This document shows, in pieces, positions 1 to 6,448 of a stretch of 10,897 nucleotides of DNA. The notes beneath the pieces were generated by a model. The model had not been told where the DNA came from and did not search any database. It saw only the letters and a program-made list of their open reading frames with translations. Position numbers and translations under genes: made by a program. Numbering within the stretch: position 1 is the stretch's first letter; each line of letters opens with the position of its first letter. Source of the stretch: an uncultured bacterium (GTDB lineage Bacteria; Bacillota; Clostridia; Oscillospirales; Acutalibacteraceae); NCBI GenBank assembly GCA_945949625.1, contig CAMFFI010000022.1, positions 1 to 10,897 on the forward strand, read 5' to 3'.

Positions 1-1
1 G

Positions 2-913
2 CAGATATTTAAGGAATTAGTACCCACAAATGAATATTCGGCTGTTGCGTTAGGCTTTTTTGACGGAATACACAAGGGGCACAAGGCTGTAATTGAAAAA
101 GCAGTTAAATCAAAGTCGGAAGGATTAGCGCCTACGCTTTACACGTTTTTGCAAAGTCCTCACGGAATTCTAATGGGAAAAGCACCGGAAATGCTGGAAA
201 ACTCTCTCCATAAAGAAAACACCCTTGAAAAGCTGGGTGTAGAAAAGCTGTATTACTCTGATTTTAACAGCGTAAAGGAGTTATCCCCAAGGGATTTCGT
301 AGAAAAAATACTTTTTCAAAAGCTAAATGCAAAAAAGGTTTTCTGCGGATTTAACTATCATTTCGGCAAAGGCGGCAAAGGCGGCGGAGAAATGCTTGTT
401 TCTTTGTGCAGAGAATTTAATATTCAGGCGGAGGTCGTTGCTCCTGTTGTTATTGACGGAGAGGTTGTATCCTCCACAAAAATAAGAAGTCTTTTAAAAG
501 AAGGCAACATAAAACAGGCAAATAAGCTTTTAGGATATGATTTCGGCATAAAAACAGAAATTGTCCACGGCAATCATATAGGCAAGGGCTTGGGCTTTCC
601 CACAATAAATCAGCCTTCAGAGCCGGGGATAATTCTCCCTAAGTTCGGAGTTTATGCGTCTGTTGTAAACATCGGCGGCAAAAAATACTGCGGTGTTACA
701 AACGTAGGTGTTAAGCCTACGGTGGGAGAATACAAGCCTCTTTATGAAACCTGGATGCCGCTTTATAGCGGTGATGACATTTACGGCAAAACCGTTTCGG
801 TATATCTTAAGGAATTTATCCGTCCCGAAAGAAAATTTGAAAATCTTGAGGAGCTGAAAAAAACCGTACTTAAAAACGGCGAACAAGCTCTGAAAATTAT
901 CAGACAGCTTTAA
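2..913 (+). CDS. ribF: Bifunctional riboflavin kinase / FAD synthetase RibF (5'-partial)
   Basis: The protein phosphorylates riboflavin to FMN and adenylylates FMN to FAD in the cytoplasm. The frame is open from base 2, so only a few N-terminal residues are missing. The N-terminal nucleotidyltransferase domain shows GFFDGIHKGH (53-82), the family's G-F-D-G-x-H-x-G-H nucleotide-binding signature, and SSTKIR (about 470-487), its SSTxIR motif. The C-terminal flavokinase domain shows GKGLGFPTIN (581-610), with the Thr and Asn of the PTxN flavin/metal site, then GVKPTVG (about 706-726), and a Glu in YETW (742-753) at the expected catalytic position; most homologues read ETH or ETN there. The end (IRPERKF...LEELKKTV) is typical of the family. 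The TTG at 149 is internal, because the essential H-x-G-H motif lies before it. A terminator follows at once, so this is the last gene of its transcript. The assignment is very secure. Confidence 0.96.
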   Translation, partial: QIFKELVPTNEYSAVALGFFDGIHKGHKAVIEKAVKSKSEGLAPTLYTFLQSPHGILMGKAPEMLENSLHKENTLEKLGVEKLYYSDFNSVKELSPRDFVEKILFQKLNAKKVFCGFNYHFGKGGKGGGEMLVSLCREFNIQAEVVAPVVIDGEVVSSTKIRSLLKEGNIKQANKLLGYDFGIKTEIVHGNHIGKGLGFPTINQPSEPGIILPKFGVYASVVNIGGKKYCGVTNVGVKPTVGEYKPLYETWMPLYSGDDIYGKTVSVYLKEFIRPERKFENLEELKKTVLKNGEQALKIIRQL

Positions 914-963
914 AGGTCTGTCAAAAAAACAATATTAAAAATGAATAAAGATTTTTATGTAAC

Positions 964-1010
964 AAAATAAGGGTGAATACTCCATAGCAAACACCCTTAT
1001 TTTTTGTATT
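964..1010 (+). terminator. Rho-independent terminator after ribF
   Basis: A perfect 12-bp stem pairs 964-975 (AAAATAAGGGTG) with 992-1003 (CACCCTTATTTT) around a 16-nt loop, and the T-run continues to 1005. It separates ribF from the potassium block. A weaker 5-bp hairpin (901-905 with 916-920) sits over the ribF stop codon and is probably not needed. Confidence 0.85.
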
Positions 1011-1053
1011 TTGGGAATGATATGACATAAAATATTCCATATATGGTTAAAAG

Positions 1054-1076
1054 TTCTAAACAATAATTGTTTAGAA
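1054..1076. promoter_or_regulatory. Perfect 23-bp palindrome, probable operator for ktrBA
   Basis: The arms TTCTAAACAAT (1054-1064) and ATTGTTTAGAA (1066-1076) are exact reverse complements around a single central base. The right arm contains the TTGTTT proposed as the -35 element of the ktrB promoter, so a bound dimeric regulator would block RNA polymerase. No T-run follows, so it is not a terminator. I do not recognise the cognate regulator. The symmetry would suit a winged-helix dimer of the MarR or Fur/PerR type, but the sequence is not a canonical Fur or PerR box. Confidence 0.65.
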
Positions 1077-1095
1077 GGGGTTACTGTGCTATAAT
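1067..1095 (+). promoter_or_regulatory. Probable sigma-A-type promoter for the ktrBA block
   Basis: A consensus -10 TATAAT at 1090-1095 is preceded by TGC at 1087-1089, giving an extended -10 (TGnTATAAT). With a 17-bp spacer the -35 is TTGTTT (1067-1072), which keeps the TTG core. Transcription would begin near 1102, leaving a leader of about 120 nt before ktrB. The weak -35 is typical of promoters with an extended -10. Confidence 0.6.
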
Positions 1096-1115
1096 ATAGA
1101 AATCGGTAGTTAATT

Positions 1116-1163
1116 ATATAAAATCTTTATACAATCTTAATGTATAAAATAATAATTTTATAC
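1116..1163. repeat. Cluster of alternating GTATAAA-type half-sites in the ktrB leader
   Basis: Four related half-sites alternate in orientation: ATATAAAAT (1116-1124), TTTATAC (1126-1132), GTATAAAAT (1142-1150) and ATTTTATAC (1155-1163). The last two form a perfect inverted repeat with 9-bp arms and a 4-bp centre. The region lies downstream of the proposed start site, so it could be a DNA operator or fold in the mRNA leader. The surrounding sequence is very AT-rich, so part of this may be chance. Confidence 0.35.
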
Positions 1164-1221
1164 CGTCTTTAATACATAAGTCATAAAATGAAATAATAAT
1201 AGGGAATTACAGAGGAAAAGT

Positions 1222-2556
1222 ATGATTAAGCTTATACACAAAAATAAACAGATTACGTCCTTTCAATTGATCATATTCGGATTTATGGCAGTAATACTTT
1301 TAGGCTCACTGCTGTTAATGCTGCCTGTTTCTTCAAGAAGCGGTGAGGTGACGCCTTTTTTCCAGTCGCTGTTTACCTCAACGTCGGCGGTTTGTGTTAC
1401 GGGACTTATTGTATTTGATACGGCAACCCATTGGTCGCTGTTCGGGCAGTTTATTATAATGCTTTTAATTCAGATAGGCGGAATGGGTGTTGTTACGGTA
1501 GCGGCGTCCTTTGCGCTTATTTCGGGAAAGAAAATCTCTCTAATGCAGAGGAGTACTATGCAGGAGGCAATTTCTGCGCCGAAGGTAGGGGGAATTGTCA
1601 GGCTGACAGGCTTTATAGTCAAGCTTACTATTCTGATAGAGCTTATCGGCGCTTTAATAATGATGCCTGTATTTATAAGTGATTTCGGATTAAAAGGAAT
1701 ATGGATGGCGATTTTCCATTCTGTTTCTGCCTTTTGTAATGCAGGCTTTGACTTAATGGGAACAAAGTCGCCTTTTTCATCACTTACGGGCTATTCCTCA
1801 CAGCCTGTTATCAACATTACAATAATGCTACTGATTATTGTGGGCGGCATAGGCTTTTTAACCTGGGAGGATATTAAGGAAAACGGAATTCATATAAAAA
1901 AATACCGTATGCAAAGCAAGGTTATTCTTTCGGTATCGGTAATTCTTATTACCCTTCCCGCAATATATTTTTATTTTTGCGAGTTTGCAAATCTTCCTCA
2001 GGGCGAAAGAATTTTAAATTCTCTTTTTCAAGCCGTAACGCCCAGAACAGCCGGCTTTAATACGGCGGATTTAAGCAAAATGAGCGGAGCAGGTCAGGCT
2101 GTTATAATTATTCTTATGCTTATAGGCGGATCGCCCGGCTCAACGGCAGGCGGTATGAAAACAACTACAATTGCTGTGCTTTTTGCGACAGCATTTTCCG
2201 TATTCAGAAGAAAAGAAAGTCCTCATTATTTCGGCAGAAGAATTGCAGATGACGCAATTAAAAGCGCCGTTACTATTCTGATGATGTATGTTACTTTATT
2301 TTTGTCAGGAGGCTTGGCTATAAGCATTATTGAAGGTCTGCCTCTGTCGGAATGTCTTTTTGAAACAGCCTCCGCCATAGGAACGGTTGGATTGTCGCTG
2401 GGTTTAACACCACAGCTTTGTGTAATTTCACAATTAATTTTGATAATACTTATGTTCTTGGGAAGAGTGGGCGGACTTACACTGATATTTGCGGCTATTT
2501 CAGGCTTAAGAAAAACAAACTCAAAACTTCCTCAGGAAAAAATCACGGTAGGATAA
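1222..2556 (+). CDS. ktrB: KtrB/TrkH-family potassium uptake channel subunit
   Basis: This is the membrane subunit of a Ktr-type K+ uptake system, at 444 residues a normal length for KtrB. The fold is four membrane-pore-membrane repeats, and each pore loop carries a filter Gly: TSAVCVTGL (about residues 54-62), SAFCNAGFD (about 167-178), VTPRTAGFN (about 270-280) and SAIGTVGLS (about 381-391). A Gly/Ser-rich stretch GGSPGSTAGGMKT (about 302-313) matches the intramembrane gating loop of the third repeat. The start is supported by AGAGGA at 1211-1216, five bases before the ATG. The stop codon abuts the ribosome site of ktrA, so the two are co-translated. Ktr systems are usually Na+-dependent and gated by the RCK subunit through ATP/ADP; that is family knowledge, not visible here. 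The gene probably opens the five-gene block under the palindrome-bearing promoter. Confidence 0.95.
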   Translation: MIKLIHKNKQITSFQLIIFGFMAVILLGSLLLMLPVSSRSGEVTPFFQSLFTSTSAVCVTGLIVFDTATHWSLFGQFIIMLLIQIGGMGVVTVAASFALISGKKISLMQRSTMQEAISAPKVGGIVRLTGFIVKLTILIELIGALIMMPVFISDFGLKGIWMAIFHSVSAFCNAGFDLMGTKSPFSSLTGYSSQPVINITIMLLIIVGGIGFLTWEDIKENGIHIKKYRMQSKVILSVSVILITLPAIYFYFCEFANLPQGERILNSLFQAVTPRTAGFNTADLSKMSGAGQAVIIILMLIGGSPGSTAGGMKTTTIAVLFATAFSVFRRKESPHYFGRRIADDAIKSAVTILMMYVTLFLSGGLAISIIEGLPLSECLFETASAIGTVGLSLGLTPQLCVISQLILIILMFLGRVGGLTLIFAAISGLRKTNSKLPQEKITVG

Positions 2557-2568
2557 AGGAGTATAATT

Positions 2569-3216
2569 ATGAAATCAGTTTTACTAATCGGTCTTGGCAG
2601 ATTCGGCAGACACGTTGCAATGCACCTTAACCAGCTTAATCATCAGATTATGGCTGTTGACCATAACGAAGAAAGAGTAAACAAAATTCTGCCCTTTGTA
2701 ACAAACGCTCAAATCGGCGACAGTACAAACGAGGAGTTTATGGAATCTCTGGGTGTACGAAACTTTGACGTATGCTTTGTTGCAATCGGAAACAATTTTC
2801 AGAGCTCGCTGGAAACCACCTCTCTTTTAAAGGAGCTTGGAGCACAGTTTGTTGTTGCAAGAGCCGCAAGAGACGTTCAGGAAAAGTTCCTGCTGAGAAA
2901 CGGTGCCGACGAGGTTGTATATCCAGAAAAACAGCTTGCTAAATGGGCGGCAATACGATATACCTCCGACCATATTATGGATTACATTGAGCTTGACGGA
3001 GATTATGCTATCTTTGAGGTTGCAGTACCAAAAAGCTGGCTGGACAAAACCGTAGGACAAATTGATATACGCAAAAAGTACAACATCAACATAATGGCTG
3101 TAAAATCCGATGGCAAAATGAACCTTGCGGTTACACCCGACACTGTTCTGACCAATGATAAAACACTTCTTGTACTGGGAACCTATAAGGATATTCAAAA
3201 GTTTTTTCATATTTAA
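2569..3216 (+). CDS. ktrA: KtrA, cytoplasmic RCK gating subunit of the potassium transporter
   Basis: This soluble 215-residue protein should form a ring on the cytoplasmic face of KtrB and control its opening. The N-terminal RCK_N (TrkA-N) Rossmann fold shows the nucleotide-binding loop GLGRFG (residues 8-13) and an acidic residue at the end of the second strand (AVD, Asp31), the usual ribose-binding position. The rest of the domain is typical (GDSTNEEF, FVAIGNNFQSS, ARAARD, NGADEVVYPE). Residues from about 135 form the RCK_C (TrkA-C) domain, which in several Firmicutes binds cyclic di-AMP and lowers transport; I infer this from the family. A single RCK_N/RCK_C pair at this length fits KtrA rather than the duplicated TrkA of proteobacteria. 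The AGGAG ribosome site begins directly after the ktrB stop codon, and the genes are 12 bp apart. Confidence 0.95.
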   Translation: MKSVLLIGLGRFGRHVAMHLNQLNHQIMAVDHNEERVNKILPFVTNAQIGDSTNEEFMESLGVRNFDVCFVAIGNNFQSSLETTSLLKELGAQFVVARAARDVQEKFLLRNGADEVVYPEKQLAKWAAIRYTSDHIMDYIELDGDYAIFEVAVPKSWLDKTVGQIDIRKKYNINIMAVKSDGKMNLAVTPDTVLTNDKTLLVLGTYKDIQKFFHI

Positions 3217-3249
3217 AAGCCGTAATCTTATCTGAAAGAGATGTGCAAA

Positions 3250-3498
3250 ATGAAAGAGGCAGTTATTGCTGTTTGTGTGACGGTGTTGCTGATTTTGGGA
3301 TATTTCCTTATGAAAGGCTTTGACCGGTTTCTCGACAAAAACTGCAAAACAGAAAAAGGTGAAAACAATGCCGCAGAGCCGGACTGTGTTATAATCGACT
3401 GTAATATGCCTGATGACGAAATAATGAAGGAAATACGCAGATTCAGAAAAAGCCACAAGGACGCAAAAATTATTCTTTCCGAAGACGCCGATACATAG
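3250..3498 (+). CDS. Small membrane-anchored protein with a receiver-like tail, unknown function
   Basis: I do not recognise this 82-residue protein. It has one N-terminal hydrophobic helix (about residues 4-21, AVIAVCVTVLLILGYFLM), a basic/acidic linker (22-44), and a compact tail (45-82). The tail reads like strand, helix, strand: CVIID, then MPDDEIMKEIRRF, then AKIILS. It resembles the middle of a response-regulator receiver: Asp50 followed by M-P at +3/+4, and Ser77 exactly 27 residues after Asp50. KdpE downstream has the same spacing between Asp54 and Ser81. The acidic pair and the Lys of a full receiver are absent. The positive-inside rule puts the tail in the cytoplasm. I chose the ATG at 3250 because GAAAGAG (3234-3240) is nine bases upstream; the ATG at 3241 abuts that site with no spacing and would add MCK. 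The gene lies 33 bp after ktrA and before kdpD, so a role in K+ signalling is plausible but inferred. Confidence 0.75.
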   Translation: MKEAVIAVCVTVLLILGYFLMKGFDRFLDKNCKTEKGENNAAEPDCVIIDCNMPDDEIMKEIRRFRKSHKDAKIILSEDADT

Positions 3499-3504
3499 CT
3501 GAAA

Positions 3505-3522
3505 ACAGATAAATTTGTCTGT
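3505..3522. repeat. 18-bp near-palindrome upstream of the kdpD promoter
   Basis: ACAGATAAA (3505-3513) and TTTGTCTGT (3514-3522) are reverse complements except for one T/G pair. There is no T-run after it, so it is a poor terminator. Its place just ahead of a candidate promoter fits an operator for kdpDE, though a weak attenuating RNA hairpin is also possible. Confidence 0.35.
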
Positions 3523-3527
3523 AAAAG

Positions 3528-3556
3528 TAGATTATTAAAAATTTTTGTGATAAAAT
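3528..3556 (+). promoter_or_regulatory. Possible internal promoter for kdpDE
   Basis: A -10-like TAAAAT (3551-3556) preceded by TGA (3548-3550) makes an extended -10. At 17 bp upstream the -35 position (TAGATT, 3528-3533) matches consensus poorly. The 91-bp gap before the kdpD start is the longest in the block, which leaves room for separate transcription of the sensor pair. The leader would be about 27 nt. Confidence 0.35.
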
Positions 3557-3589
3557 ATTTTACTGAAAACAGTCGGGACGGTGGCACAG

Positions 3590-5572
3590 ATGGAATTACA
3601 GAAAACAAAGCAAGATAAAGAGGAGCATATTCTTGTCTGCCTTTCTTCAGCGCCGTCAAACGAAAAAATTATTCAGACCGCCTCTAAAATGGCTAAGGCT
3701 TTCAACGGTTCCTTTACCGCACTTTATGTTCAGACGCCGGATTTTGATAAAATCAGCGATGATGACAAACAAAGACTGCAAAACCATATTCGCACCGCAA
3801 AAAAACTGGGTGCAGAAATTGCCACATCATACGGTGATGACGTTTCCTATCAAATTGCAGAATTTGCCCGTATTTCCGGCGTTACAAAAATAGTTATCGG
3901 AAGAAGCAACATAGCGCGCCGTCATTTTTGGAGCAAGCCTGCGCTTACCGAAAAGCTTACGACTATTGCTCCCAATCTGGATATATATATTATTCCCGAT
4001 TCAAGCTCGGAAAATCAATACAGAAAAACAAAAATGGCTTTTACAAAGGATTTATTGCCTTCTGCTTTGGATTTGCTGAAAACCCTGATTATTCTTGCCG
4101 CCGCTACCTGCATCGGTATTGCTTTTTGGAAGCTGAACTTTACCGAAGCAAATATTATAACGGTGTATATTCTGGGAGTTTTGCTAACCTCTCTTTTTAC
4201 AAAAAGCCACATATGCAGTGTGGTAAGCTCGCTTATAAGCGTTCTTGTTTTCAACTTTTTATTTACCGAGCCAAGACTTACCTTTCACGCTTATGACCCG
4301 GGATACCCCGTTACCTTTGCAATTATGCTGATTGCCTCTCTTATTACGGGTACGCTTGCAAGCAGGCTGAAAAATCACGCTAAGCTTTCGGCTCAGTCTG
4401 CTTTTCGCACAAATGTTCTGTTTGAAACAAACCGGCTTTTGCAAAAGGCGCAGGACGATTATGAGATTATAAATATCACCGCCAACCAATTACTGAAACT
4501 GCTTGAGCGGGACATAATTGTTTATACCGAAAAAAACGGAATGTTAAGCAAGGGTTATTTGTTCAACTCCTCAATGGAAAGAGACAGTGACATACTCCTT
4601 TCTTCCAAAGAAAAAGCCGTTGCTGAATGGGTATTTAAAAATAAAAAACGAGCCGGTGCCACATCTGACATTTATCAGGACGCAAAATGTCTTTACCTTG
4701 CCATTCGTATAAACGGCAGGGTTTTTGGTGTTGTAGGCATTTATATTAACGGAAAGCCACTGGATTCCTTTGAAAGCAGCGTTCTGCTTTCCATTCTCGG
4801 TGAATGTGCCTTGGCAATTGAAAACATACGCAACGCAAAGGAAAAAGAAGAGGCGGCTGTGCTTGCAAAAAACGAACAGCTAAGGGCAAATCTTTTGAGA
4901 ACTATTTCCCACGATTTGCGCACTCCGCTTACTTCAATATCCGGCAACGCAGGATATCTTCTGTCCGATTACGAAAAAATCGACGATGAAACGAGAGTTC
5001 GTATATTTACCGACATTTATGATGATTCAATGTGGCTTATAAATCTTGTGGAAAACCTGCTTTCGGTTACTCGGATTGAACAGGGAAAAATGAATCTTAA
5101 CACCTCTGCTCAGCTTGTTGAAGAGATAATTGCAGAAGCGTTGCAGCACATAAACCGAAAAAGTGCCGAGCATAATATTTCGGTAAACATAAAAGACGAG
5201 CTTTTACTTGCAAAAATGGACGCAAAGCTGATTATACAGGTTATTATTAACATAACGGATAACGCAATTAAATATACTCCGTGCGGCTCGAATATTACAA
5301 TTACCGCAGAAAAAAAGGACAATATGGCATACATAAATATTGCCGATGACGGTCCGGGAATTTCAGATGATGAAAAATCACATATTTTTGAAATGTTCTT
5401 TACCGGAGAAAATAAAATTGCCGACAGCCGCCGCAGTATGGGGCTGGGGCTTTTCCTTTGCAAGTCCATAATAAACGCTCACGGCGGTGAAATCACCCTT
5501 ACCGATAATATGCCTCACGGCTGTATTTTTACATTTACATTGCCATTAGGAGAAGTTAAAATACATGAATAA
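3590..5572 (+). CDS. kdpD: KdpD-like sensor histidine kinase lacking the N-terminal KdpD domain
   Basis: This membrane sensor kinase (660 residues) should autophosphorylate and pass phosphate to the adjacent KdpE. In order: a universal-stress-protein-like domain (about 12-140; HILVCLSSAPSNEK, KIVIGRSN); the four-helix DUF4118 membrane module (about 160-258) with the KdpD hallmark FLFTEPRLTF; a GAF-like region (about 280-410); the dimerisation/phosphoacceptor domain with SHDLRTP, His441; and a HATPase domain with N box NITDNA (554-559), G1 DDGPGI (586-591) and G2 GLGLFL (618-623). All catalytic motifs look intact. Full-length KdpD is about 900 residues and begins with a roughly 210-residue Walker-A sensor domain, which is absent; the protein starts at the USP domain. 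I prefer the ATG at 3590, with GGTGG five bases upstream, over the in-frame GTG at 3581, which has no well-spaced ribosome site. The 3' end overlaps kdpE by 8 bp, indicating coupled translation. Confidence 0.92.
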   Translation: MELQKTKQDKEEHILVCLSSAPSNEKIIQTASKMAKAFNGSFTALYVQTPDFDKISDDDKQRLQNHIRTAKKLGAEIATSYGDDVSYQIAEFARISGVTKIVIGRSNIARRHFWSKPALTEKLTTIAPNLDIYIIPDSSSENQYRKTKMAFTKDLLPSALDLLKTLIILAAATCIGIAFWKLNFTEANIITVYILGVLLTSLFTKSHICSVVSSLISVLVFNFLFTEPRLTFHAYDPGYPVTFAIMLIASLITGTLASRLKNHAKLSAQSAFRTNVLFETNRLLQKAQDDYEIINITANQLLKLLERDIIVYTEKNGMLSKGYLFNSSMERDSDILLSSKEKAVAEWVFKNKKRAGATSDIYQDAKCLYLAIRINGRVFGVVGIYINGKPLDSFESSVLLSILGECALAIENIRNAKEKEEAAVLAKNEQLRANLLRTISHDLRTPLTSISGNAGYLLSDYEKIDDETRVRIFTDIYDDSMWLINLVENLLSVTRIEQGKMNLNTSAQLVEEIIAEALQHINRKSAEHNISVNIKDELLLAKMDAKLIIQVIINITDNAIKYTPCGSNITITAEKKDNMAYINIADDGPGISDDEKSHIFEMFFTGENKIADSRRSMGLGLFLCKSIINAHGGEITLTDNMPHGCIFTFTLPLGEVKIHE

Positions 5573-6266
5573 AACCATGATACTGGTAGTTGAAGACGAC
5601 GCACCTGTATGCAATCTTATTACTACCACCCTTAAAACTCACGACTATAAATATCTTGTTGCCCACAACGGAGAAAGTGCCATTATGGAGGCTTCTTCCC
5701 ACAATCCCGACATTATTTTGCTGGATTTGGGACTTCCCGACATTGACGGTGTAGAGGTAATAAAGAAAATTCGCACCTGGTCAGACACTCCCATCATCGT
5801 TATAAGCGCAAGAAGTGAGGACAGCGACAAAATAGAGGCTCTGGACTGCGGTGCAGACGATTATCTTACAAAGCCCTTTTCAATTGAGGAGCTTCTTGCA
5901 AGGCTGAGAGTTACTCAAAGACGTCTTGCGGCAATTCAGGGAGAAATGCAAAAAAGTCAGGCGGTTTTTACAAACGGAAATCTTAAAATTGATTATGCGG
6001 CAGGCTGTGCATATCTGGGAGAAGCTCCTCTGCACCTTACGCCGATTGAGTACAAACTGCTGTGTTTAATGTCTAAAAACGTAGGCAAGGTGCTTACTCA
6101 TACATATATCACTCAAAAAATCTGGGGCAGCAGCTGGGACACCGATATTGCCTCTCTCAGGGTATTTATGGCTACACTACGCAAGAAAATTGAGTCACAG
6201 CCGAATTCGCCTCAGTACATACAAACCCACATCGGCGTTGGTTATCGTATGATGAAAGTAGAATAA
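5565..6266 (+). CDS. kdpE: KdpE-type OmpR/PhoB-family response regulator
   Basis: This cytoplasmic DNA-binding regulator (233 residues) is the partner of the kinase just upstream. The receiver domain (about 1-120) has the acidic pocket Asp11/Asp12 (VVEDD), phosphoacceptor Asp54 (LLDLGLP), switch Ser81 (VISA) and Lys103 (LTKPF). The C-terminal winged helix (about 135-233) has the OmpR-type pattern LTPIEYKLLCLM, LRVFMATLRKKIE and the wing GVGYRM. The start at 5565 has AGGAGA at 5548-5553, 11 bases upstream; an ATG at 5577 is later and less likely. The ORF overlaps the kdpD end by 8 bp. KdpE normally activates kdpFABC, which is absent here, so ktrBA and the kdpDE genes themselves are the obvious candidate targets; that is inference. 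The first 49-bp repeat begins one base after its stop codon. Confidence 0.93.
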   Translation: MNKTMILVVEDDAPVCNLITTTLKTHDYKYLVAHNGESAIMEASSHNPDIILLDLGLPDIDGVEVIKKIRTWSDTPIIVISARSEDSDKIEALDCGADDYLTKPFSIEELLARLRVTQRRLAAIQGEMQKSQAVFTNGNLKIDYAAGCAYLGEAPLHLTPIEYKLLCLMSKNVGKVLTHTYITQKIWGSSWDTDIASLRVFMATLRKKIESQPNSPQYIQTHIGVGYRMMKVE

Positions 6267-6267
6267 C

Positions 6268-6316
6268 AGCCGGTGGGCTGATTTATCCGTGCAGACAGCG
6301 TCATATAAAAATAAAC
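6268..6316 (+). repeat. 49-bp direct repeat, copy 1
   Basis: It matches 6361-6409 at 47 of 49 positions, differing at 6281 (A versus T) and 6301 (T versus C). It starts one base after the kdpE stop. Two exclusive short helices can be drawn: CAGCC/GGCTG across a GGTG loop, or GGGCTG with CAGC-g-TC. Both substitutions are compatible with the second helix. Confidence 0.85.
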
Positions 6317-6360
6317 TTATCTGCCCGTATCCTTACAAACTGTTTTTTTAAACTTCAAAA

Positions 6361-6409
6361 AGCCGGTGGGCTGTTTTATCCGTGCAGACAGCGCCATATA
6401 AAAATAAAC
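6361..6409 (+). repeat. 49-bp direct repeat, copy 2
   Basis: This is the second copy of the unit at 6268-6316, separated from it by 44 bp of unrelated sequence. In this copy the longer helix is GG-GCTG with CAGC-g-CC, where the T-to-C change converts a G-U pair into G-C. Its last bases run into the downstream terminator stem. Two copies are too few, and the gap too AT-rich, for a CRISPR array. Confidence 0.85.
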
Positions 6410-6440
6410 ATCCCTGTTTTTTCGCAGAGATGTTTTTTGT
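6406..6440. terminator. Terminator between convergent kdpE and the Cys-rich gene
   Basis: AAACATC (6406-6412) pairs with GATGTTT (6429-6435), and after one mismatch CTG (6414-6416) pairs with CAG (6425-6427) around an 8-nt loop. In the + direction a T-run continues (to 6438). In the minus direction the stem is followed by TTTATTTTTA. It therefore probably stops transcription from both sides. Confidence 0.65.
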
Positions 6441-6448
6441 TGAGTTTT

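Noticed and set aside
149..913. TTG at 149 as the ribF start
   Set aside because: The frame is open upstream to base 2 and encodes the essential GFFDGIHKGH motif, so 149 is an internal Leu codon.
901..922. Second terminator overlapping the ribF stop
   Set aside because: The stem is only five base pairs and is followed by As rather than Ts; the strong hairpin at 964-1003 explains termination.
1013..1221. Cyclic di-AMP (ydaO-type) riboswitch ahead of ktrB
   Set aside because: It would fit the gene, but the leader is short and AT-rich and I cannot find the conserved GC-rich helices and loop sequences of that class, or a terminator switch.
3499..3589. Lost N-terminal KdpD domain by frameshift
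   Set aside because: The 91 bp upstream of kdpD shows no KdpD-like residues in any frame, and a ribosome site and promoter-like sequence are present, so the short form appears to be the native architecture.
2827..3659. Long minus-strand open frames across ktrA and the small gene
   Set aside because: They are antisense shadows of ktrA, the small membrane gene and the kdpD start, with no recognisable domains and Cys/Phe-rich composition.
6268..6409. CRISPR array
   Set aside because: There are only two 49-bp repeats with one 44-bp AT-rich spacer and no cas genes nearby.
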